Part shown: one piece after another, positions 56,915 through 64,000 of the stretch | Numbering within the stretch: position 1 is the stretch's first letter | Layout of the letters: the number at the start of each line of letters is the position of its first letter | DNA from: Tilletia caries | Taxonomy: Eukaryota > Basidiomycota > Exobasidiomycetes > Tilletiales > Tilletiaceae | Assembly (NCBI GenBank): GCA_032718865.1 | Contig: JALUTQ010000001.1 | Span: forward strand, 1,240,001-1,304,000 | Length of the DNA stretch: 64,000 nt | Direction of reading: 5' to 3' | The notes under the pieces: model-generated | Database searches by the model: none | What the model was told of the DNA's origin: nothing | The model's input: the letters and a program-made list of their open reading frames with translations, nothing else | Position numbers and translations under genes: made by a program

Positions 56915-57598
56915 GGCAACTTACCAACTTACCTAACTACAACTGCGGGTAAGTTAACTTAAACTAGTTAAACTGTGACGAAACTGCGGGCGGCGGAGCC
57001 TCCGGAAAAATTAATTCAACTTAAACTATATGGGCCCGGACACGGTAACTTATAGTCACTAGAAGTTGCCGTTCGCAAGCCGAAGATTTGACCCAACTTA
57101 CAGTTACTCACAGCTACTTACAGTGCGAACTTATAGCTACTTACAGTTACTTACAGTTAATTAAGTTACTCACAGTGCGCACAGTAACTATCACGACTAT
57201 AGTAGTCAACTATCAATAACTGTGTCCAGTAACTAACAATAACTGGAACAAGTAACTATTAACAATTGTGCCCACAACAACTATCAATAACTGTATTACT
57301 GTAACAAGTCACTATCAATATCTAAAAAACATGAGTCTTTGGAGGTAGTCAAGAGAAGAAACATGTGCGAGCAAGTTCGGAGGCGGTAAAGTACGCTCCT
57401 AAAGGCAAACTGGAACAGTACCAGACATCTTGAGGTAGATACCGCGTGAAATGGGTGACTAAGACGCGTCACGCGATTAAGTTACTATATATAACTGTAA
57501 GTGACATATGTCATATAGTGACAGGCGCAAAATCAAGTTAACTGTAATGATAGTAAGTGGATAAACTGTGACTAAATACTGCGGGCGCCGGCGCCGGG
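56915..57598. repeat. repeat cluster of iterated GTAACT/AGTTAC words
   Basis: Words such as CTTACAGTTACT, AACTATCAATAACTG and GTAAGTTAAC recur on both strands. ACTGTGACGAAACTGCGGGC (about 56974) and ACTGTGACTAAATACTGCGG (about 57565) look like two copies of one element end in the same orientation. No coding capacity. It is a separate word-iteration family from its neighbours; borders are unclear. Confidence 0.55.
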
Positions 57599-58301
57599 CA
57601 GCGGTGCAACATACTATCGATAGTATCCTACGATAGTATAGTAAGTATACTATATATTGTATACTATTTACGCAATATACTATAGTATGCCGCTAATTGT
57701 CGGCATTTTTTCGATGGTCATACTATATACTATTTGGTTTTGGCGGCGGTAATATAGTATGACTATAGTATGTTTTGCCTCACTTGCGGAAAATCATACT
57801 TAAACTATCCTACTGTAGCATACAAGTGTACTATAGTACTCAAAAAGTATACTGGATGTATCTTCTTTTTATACTATAATACACTTTCAGAGTAGTATGA
57901 AAATAGTATCCTAGAAACATCCACAATAGGATGTATCTAGTATCATTGCAAAGAGCTTGATATATACTAAAATATACTATTTCAAGCCTATAGTATACTT
58001 CTAGTGCATTATACATGTCATCAAAACATACTAGCTCTATCCTATAATACACTTTTAGTGTCATATTCAGGCATAATTCGGCCAGGAATTGTCATTGTAT
58101 ACTATAGAATGAATATAGTAGACTTCAAGTGGCATATCATTTACGCCGCATACTATAGTATACTTTAAGGAGACAGTATATACTATTTGCATACTATGGA
58201 TAGTATGTGGCTCATTTTCAAAAAAAAAACATACTATATACTATAGTACTTTCTGACTCAAAAGTGACATACTATAGTATAATCAATAGTATGCATCACT
58301 G
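57599..58301 (+). mobile_element. TACTATAGTA-word MITE, left copy
   Basis: It begins CAGCGGTGCAACATACTATC and ends AGTATGCATCACTG. Almost the whole length is iterations of TACTATAGTATA-like palindromic words. It has imperfect ~10-bp TIRs. Confidence 0.8.
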
Positions 58302-59545
58302 TCGATCCGTGCCCCGCCAAGATCGAAGAGCACGACAAGCGACACCACAACGGTGAGGTACTAGCACTCTTTGTTCCAGTCTAACTGCTGCTCTCAAACT
58401 CAACTGATGCAAGTTTGCTCTCTTTTGCTTGTCTCGCTTCAGGTTCCTTCCACATCCTTGTCACAGCTGCCCTACGGACTTTACAGATCGAGGCTGGACT
58501 TCGCTTCCTACCGGTCGCGCAGCTTGACGCGCCCCTGAGAGCGGTGCCGGGTCTCAGAATCGTTGATGGGTTCGGATGTGGCGAGGCGGACTGCCTGTTC
58601 GCGGCGCGGGCTGCCGATCTGGTGTGGGAACATCAACTGGCCAGTCACGGAGCCGAGGAGACACAGGTTGCGGTCAAGGTTCAAGGCTGGACAGTCGCCT
58701 CCGCTTTCGTATGGCAACTTCAAGACAATGCCGAGTCGCAGATCGCATCGGCTTCAAGGGCGCGCGCCAAGACGGCAAACATGCTCCGCCTCGAAGACAA
58801 AGCAGTTCTGATGCGCCCGCCGGGTTCGATCCAAGTCCCGATCTCAAGTTTTAACGAGCTCGACGACCTCAAGCTCGCTCGCGATCGAACCCGCGAGTTT
58901 CACGCCGATGCACTTCAAGGCTTCATCGAGGAAATTTCGCAAGAGCCGCATCGCTTCCAAAACTACGACATAGGCCCGGACACAGCTTTTCACATCAACT
59001 GTGCCATCTCCATCCTTTCGGCACTCTCCTTCGGCATCTACTTGGTATGGAGGGCACGGCAACTTCGGGCGAGGATTCCTGACGCCCTGCGGACAGAGGC
59101 CGTCGTCCATCTCGGCACGCTCGGCGACGCGTTCGACCTGAACGGCCAGGCTCGTAACGCCTGCCACCGCCTAGATCAAGCCCTCGGAGGAGTACCGGTG
59201 GAAGAACAACTCCCTGCCGAGCGTACTCAAGGCCCCGAGGCTGTCCGGGATCTTGTTGCGGCCGCCGTCGAAGACCAGCGGCTCGGCGAGGTGTACGCCC
59301 ATGTTCTCCGGGCGGTGACCCCCTCCAACCAGAGGCATCGGCTGCTACTCAATGCCGCGCACAGTATGTGGGCGGTGCGCGCCTTGCTCGTGCTCAGAGT
59401 TCGGAGACAAAACCACGGCGCATCGGACCGCAAGATGCAGGAGCGGTACAGCTCAGCCGCCCAGGCGCCGGGCTTCCTCAAGGCCCTGGATCTCGAGATC
59501 CACGAGCACCTCGACGACGCAAATCGAGAGGGGTTGCCTCGTAAG
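58302..59545 (+). pseudogene. captured gene fragment inside the composite element
   Basis: A 51-nt exon piece (VDPCPAKIEEHDKRHHN) splices across a GT-AG intron (58354-58442) to a long open exon: GSFHILVTAALRTLQIEAGL, then VDGFGCGEADCLFAARAADL with VWEHQLASHG. The Cys/His arrangement there resembles the single C2H2-like finger of fungal DUF3505-type proteins; this is a tentative match. A helical region with possible membrane segment (AISILSALSFGIYLVW) follows. The frame has no native start or stop: it begins at the left MITE and runs 36 codons into the right MITE (stop at 59653). It is therefore a piece of a larger gene, cut at both sides. Confidence 0.6.
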
Positions 59546-60257
59546 CAGTGGTGCAACATACTATCGATAGTATCCTACGATAGTATACTATATATTGTAT
59601 ACTGTTTACGCAATATACTATATATTGTATACTATTTACGCAATATACTATAGTATGCCGCGAATTGCCGGCATTTTTTCGATGGTCATACTATATACTA
59701 TTTGGTTTTGGCGGCGGTAATATAGTATGACTATAGTATGTTTTGCCTCACTTGCGGAAAATCATACTTAAACTATCCTACTGTAGCATACAAGTGTACT
59801 ATAGTACTCAAAAAGTATACTGGATGTATCTTCTTTTTATACTATAATACACTTTCAGAGTAGTATGAAAAAAGTATATTAGAAACATCCCCAATATGAT
59901 GTATCTAGGATGATTGCAAAGAGCTTGTTGTAAACTTAAGTATACTATTTGTGGGCTATAGTATACTTTTTATTGCGTTATATCTGTCATAAAAACATCT
60001 AGCTCCATCCTATAATACACTTTTAGTGTCATATTAAGGCATAATTCGGCCAGGAATTGTCATTGTATACTATAGTATGAATATAGTAGACTTCAAGTGG
60101 CATACAATCTACGCCGCATACTATAGTATACTATCAGGAGATAGTATATAATTTTGCATACTATGGATAGTATGTGGCTCAAATTCCAAAAACATACTAT
60201 ATACTATAGTACATTTTGCTTCAAAAATGACATACTATAGTATAATATGCATCACTG
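59546..60257 (+). mobile_element. TACTATAGTA-word MITE, right copy
   Basis: Same orientation and ends as the left copy (CAGTGGTGCAACATACTATC to ATGCATCACTG). It differs by scattered substitutions and a ~35-bp tandem duplication near 59580-59640, so the copies have diverged independently. Confidence 0.8.
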
Positions 60258-60384
60258 GCGCCGGGTTCCAAGCTCCGGAGCACCCCGGAGTTTCGGGGAA
60301 ACTCCGCACTCCGTCTGGAATTCGAGGCTATTATGTTTCATGGGCAATGGATGTCATATTCTGACTATAGCGGTGGCGCTCGGG
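60258..60384. repeat. fragment of the GGAG-word MITE family
   Basis: CCCCGGAGTTTCGGGGAAAC and CTCCGCACTCCGTCTGG match a segment at about 18350-18390 within the 17822 element. It is a displaced piece, possibly the target of the composite insertion. Confidence 0.5.
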
Positions 60385-60662
60385 CCCGCGGCTATAGTCG
60401 CAACTCCAAGCTATAGTCGGACTATAGTCGAATTGTTTGCTGCGACTATAGCTTGACGTCTAGCTATTGTGCAACTGTAGTTGCAAAATCAGGTTCAGAC
60501 CAGATTTTAACGACTGTAGCGACCATTGTCTTACATTTTCTGAGTCATAGTCATAGTCATAGTTGTAAGTGCGACTATCAACAACTATGACTGTAGTCGC
60601 TCATGGTCGTATGAGGCTATAGTCGTAACAGTCGTAAAATCTTATAGTCGTGCCGAGCCCTG
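60385..60662. repeat. GACTATAGTC-word repeat, possible MITE
   Basis: Iterations of GACTATAGTC/CTATAGTCG. The right end, read inward, is CAGGGCTCGGCACGACTATA, a hAT-style tip; the left end CGGGCCCGCGGCTATAGTCG is a weaker match. No duplication is clear. Confidence 0.5.
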
Positions 60663-61507
60663 CAGGCGACCGGAGTCACCAAAACTTGCGCCACAAAAAG
60701 ATCGTCCCAGCAGGAGATCCAACAAGTGAGCGGTACACAGCAACCCAGTATCTTGACAATTGAAAATTAATCTCGATCAACAGTATGTATACCAGTATAC
60801 CACATTTTTGTTCAGTTGGTCATACATAGCTTTTCAAATATGCATGGGACCGCAACCAAACCGTGATCTGACCATAACCTAGAAATCACAAAAAATCGGG
60901 GTGCAGGGTGGTTTCGCAGTCGTTTCGTGCCACCGCATCTCAGCCGTACTTGAGCCGTAACCTCAATTTCCACCCGCAACTCAGCCGCAATCCAGCCGCT
61001 TCATGGTTTACTATGGGCTCTATGCCTCAAAACATTTTTTCAAAAACGCGGATCAAAAGACAAATAAAACGTCAAAACAGTGAACTCACTTCTGAGTTCT
61101 GATTCAGTTGACCGTGGACACAATTTCCCAGGCTTAAGCCTACTCCTAGTTGACGCTCTGATTGCCGAGACTGGTACGCGGGTAAGCTCGGTTCCTTCTT
61201 GGCCGATGTGAAGCATATACCTCGTCGGGCGTCGACTGCAGCTCTGCGGGATGTGGCGTTGATGGATCAGTAGATCAGCTTCACTTCTGCGCGGCTCATA
61301 CGAGCTCGGAGAACTAAAACCCTACCGCACCATCACCCTCCACTCATCTCAGTGACCTGCGGCCGACATTCAGTGGGTCATCAGTTTTTCGTCGACAAAT
61401 ACTTGGCATTTTGAAATCACGTTGTCCGCCGAGGCATGGAACGTCGTCGGGGACGCTCTGGCAAACGTCCTTTTTCACCCAGCACTCTCAGCTGAGTCGA
61501 TGGTTTC
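60663..61507. other. no gene seen
   Basis: Contains iterated CAGCCGTACT/CAGCCGCAA words near 60930-61000. ORFs are short and featureless. Confidence 0.4.
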
Positions 61508-61750
61508 TTGTTCTTCCGAGTACTTCCTAAAGACCTGCCAAGCGTCAACACCTCTCGAATCCTTCTCGCCTCTCGCATTCGCTCCGGCCAGCACGGCGGC
61601 GTCCTCCTCTCTGGCGCTCCGCGCAACGACGACGGGCGCGAGCTGGCCAAGTATTTCAACCATGCACTCCTCGACCTTCGAACCGCAGACGCCGACTTGG
61701 CCTACAACTTTCCGGCCGTTGACGGCTTGACGCAGTATGCGGGCTCTTAG
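61508..61750 (+). pseudogene. uncharacterised coding fragment
   Basis: The frame FFRVLPKDLPSVNTSRILLA, then GQHGGVLLSGAPRNDDGREL and LAYNFPAVDGLTQYAGS-stop, has strong codon character but no recognised domain and no upstream exon I could place. It is likely the 3' end of a gene whose 5' part is lost. Confidence 0.35.
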
Positions 61751-62795
61751 GAGCACCGTGGTCGGATGATAAATAGCAGCCTATGCCTCCACGTTCACCT
61801 ACTACGGCATTGAATGAGACATATGCAAGCGCACAATGGCCCTTCCTGAGCACAAAATAATCAGTAAATACTGTATCGTGTATCTAAAGTAAATACTTTT
61901 CTTTGGTTTTTGGCATTTGGCGTAAAGGGGCTGCGAGGAGGGCAAGAGAAAAATTCAGAAGTGTGCACACGACGAACCACGAGGGTGATCAAAGAAGAAG
62001 GGTGAGAAAAAGGCAAGAGTCGGTACTTCGCCTGAAGTATGTGTGTGTGTGACAGCTGACACTTGACTCTCGAGAGTTGACGTGAGAGAGGGAGTTTGTA
62101 TCTGAAGAGTACGAATGCGTCACGTTTCGGACTTTAGGGAGCCGGGACAGAGGTCAGAGCCGGGAGAAATGCGGCAACGGAATTGGGAGGATAGGCGGAG
62201 TCGGAAAAAGCCTGTCCTACGGCGCGAATTCCGTTCGTTTGCCTCATAGCGCATCGTAGCCAATAATGGCTCGAGGGGTCCTTCGCCGACGTTTCCGATA
62301 AGCTGATTGATGAGCCAAGTTGAAAGCAACCTTTGCGCTTGTCGTCCTGGTAGCTGTTGATGTCGCCGCCCACGTAGCCCGGATGGTCCAGCTAGAGTGG
62401 TTTATCCGCGCATAGGGCAAGAGTTGAAGTAGCTGGCATTGGGCCATTGGCATATCAGAACAGAACATTGATCAGATTAAATATCACTGTCACATGCAGC
62501 AGATCCTAATGGGTTGCGACTTGAGAAGCTCCATAGTTCCTATATTCACATCATCTGCCTTCGTCGTGAACCGCATGCGCCGTCCGCTCAGGTCATCTAC
62601 GAAGCCTCTCTCTTCTTTTGCCCGTTTGCCGCTTGCTGCGCCAAAGCAGCCCACATTGTCGTTACCGAATGATGCTTGTATGGTCTCTGCCGGAAGTTGT
62701 CTCTATTATCATCCTCGTCGCCGGTAAGTTCCGCGCCAGCAGATCCGCCAGCTTTGAACTCACATTCATCTTCCTCGTCTTTGACCTCGTAGTCT
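61751..62795. other. no gene seen
   Basis: AT-rich then mixed sequence with a GTGTGTGT run near 62040. Short ORFs only; one at 62494-62727 may be an exon scrap but shows no domain. Confidence 0.4.
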
Positions 62796-62873
62796 GTAAT
62801 TCCCCGGAGTGAGGCCCCGACTAGTCGGGGAACTCCGGGAAACTCACTCCTGGGCTTACTCCGCGCCCATCCT
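62796..62873 (+). mobile_element. end fragment of the GGAGTACGGAG hAT-type MITE
   Basis: GGAGTGAGGCCCCGACTAGT through CTTACTCCGCGCCCATCCTTA matches 18548-18619 with a few changes and ends at the same terminus. The rest of the element is missing. Confidence 0.75.
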
Positions 62874-63196
62874 TACCCGGAGGTTGCCGAACTCCGGCGG
62901 GATTCTGATAGATAATCACTTGTTGGGAAAGCATTCCGCTCTCCGACTGATATAACATCTGCAGCCGATCAAAATTCCGGCTACCGGGGAAAAGTTACAG
63001 AAAAAAACAAAATCCGTTCCGCATTCCGGTTGAGCGGTATCAGAAAATTCCGGCTTCCTGCTAAGAAGGAATAATCACTAAATCGACAAAAATAGAAAAT
63101 CAGCGTCCCGGGTACCGGTTACCGCCGGACCTCTGCCCGGAGCTCCGCGGAATTCCTGCAAATCCATTCCGGGGTCTACTCCGTGCTCTTCCTTAC
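62874..63196. repeat. diverged relative of the GGAG-word MITEs
   Basis: It starts near CCCGGAGGTTGCCGAACTCC and ends at CTACTCCGTGCTCTTCCTTA; the interior is iterated CATTCCGG words. The right end resembles the TAAGGA...GGAGTAG tip of the 25444 element. Confidence 0.5.
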
Positions 63197-63359
63197 CGTG
63201 AGGTATTGTCGGCCGTTCGGAACGAACCACTTTTGCATCGACGCAGCGTTTTGCCGCATGTTGCGAAAGATCTCTTATTTGAGTGGGTCGGAAATCCAAA
63301 AATTTTGACCTTTAACCTCACCAAACTCGCAAACACACGTACACCCCCAAAATTTTAAG

Positions 63360-64000
63360 AGGACCCGGGATCCTCCTGACTGAAATCCTCTCCTGTAATC
63401 TTAGGGGATTGTCAGGGATGCTCTTCAAGATGAAAATTTACAATTCTGGGAATTTACATGTCCAGGAGTCTCCTGTGGATCTCCTGGGGTATCCTGACCC
63501 AGGATTTCCGAAGAGACTCCTCCGAGACTTCGCAACACGGTGTTGCGAATTGATCGACACGGTGTCGCGAGAATTTCTGCCTTAGAAAATTTTCGCCATC
63601 CACACACGCACCCTGACCTCCCTCCACACCCTCAGACCTCTGCTCACCATTCTTATCCCCCCTTCCCATGCACCCGGGCGATAGCATGCGCATGCGTATC
63701 AGCACCCGAGCATCAGTGTCCTCCCTGCGCTCGCCCACAGCAGCACCAGCTTCTTCCCTAGCCCACCCACTCCCATCCGCACCCGCATCCGCCATCTGAC
63801 ACCATCACTGACTTTTTCACATCGCGTCACCGCCGTCTGACTAATAACTCATCGTTCTCTTTTCCAGAGCAGTCAGCACAGCTTGCCTTCGTTCTCTTCT
63901 CTTCCGGCATTGACTGCTGACTTCCGTCTTCCCTTCCACGCTGCTGATTTTTCTTCACACACCCTGCAGATTTCACATTCTATTTTTTCTCACTTTCTTC
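63360..64000. other. right edge, no gene established
   Basis: 63360-63520 is rich in CAGGAGTCTCCTG/GGATCCTCC words, in the style of the other word-iteration repeats. 63529-63549 is a perfect 10-bp-arm palindrome. 63600-64000 is pyrimidine-rich and could be a promoter of a gene to the right of the window. Confidence 0.4.

Larger units (their letters stand above)
57599..60257. mobile_element. composite hAT-type element: two direct MITEs around a captured gene fragment
   Basis: Two direct copies of a ~705-bp MITE (57599-58301, 59546-60257) flank 1244 bp of unrelated intron-containing coding sequence. The outermost flanks carry one identical 8-bp sequence, GCGCCGGG (57591-57598 and 60258-60265). 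The inner junctions (TCGATCCG and CTCGTAAG) do not match each other or the outer 8 bp. So the outer ends behave as the ends of a single insertion, with hAT-like CAGYGRTGCA tips. Confidence 0.78.

Noticed and set aside
63454..63795. 113-codon minus-strand ORF near the right edge
   Set aside because: Its frame runs through a word-iteration repeat and a palindrome, with no domain; plus-strand ORFs there are equally short.

Overview
The window is nuclear DNA of an intron-rich basidiomycete fungus. The evidence is short introns of about 50-130 nt with GTGAGT-type donors, CTNAC-like branch points, a white-collar-2 type PAS-GATA regulator, and TE families typical of basidiomycetes (Helitron, PIF/Harbinger with a Myb partner, Tnp2-like, copia and gypsy). 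The subphylum cannot be fixed from the sequence alone.

Positions 1-12000 are ordinary host chromosome. They hold a malate dehydrogenase fragment at the left edge, an uncharacterised 521-residue ORF, and four well-supported multi-exon genes: adenylate kinase (2908-3898, +), a TMEM135-like membrane protein (4262-6677, -), the SUMO-conjugating enzyme Ubc9 (7328-8199, -) and a WC-2 homologue (8902-11950, +). Ubc9 and WC-2 are divergent and share a 700-bp intergenic region.

Positions 12378-64000 are a transposable-element island with insertions nested in insertions. In order it holds: a complete two-gene PIF/Harbinger element (12378-17160); a TIR element built from tandem repeats (17201-18755) with a hAT-type MITE inside it that has a perfect 8-bp target-site duplication; a gene-empty stretch between two 235-bp repeats that abut tRNA-like sequence (19033-24262); several MITE families made of one iterated short word; a Tnp2-like transposase remnant beside an unknown gene (26556-28471); a 4-kb Tc1/mariner-type element with perfect 50-bp TIRs and two genes (29046-33038); a Helitron RepHel gene broken by a gypsy fragment, followed by two decayed accessory-like genes (35228-45260); an F-box-like ORF cut by a degenerate Tc1 element that itself contains a Harbinger MITE and a deleted copia element (45951-51655); a second, defective Harbinger copy (54369-56730); and a composite hAT-type structure, two direct MITE copies around a captured gene fragment with one 8-bp duplication at its outer ends (57599-60257).

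The most interesting candidates are that composite element, the two-gene Tc1 element with an accessory Cys/His protein, the Harbinger family with its conserved foldback terminus, and a cloverleaf-like palindrome at 54217-54319. Many TE genes carry a single in-frame stop, so part of the island looks recently silenced. Exon structures were assembled by eye from splice signals and reading frame; all family assignments rest on recognised motifs, not on a database search.
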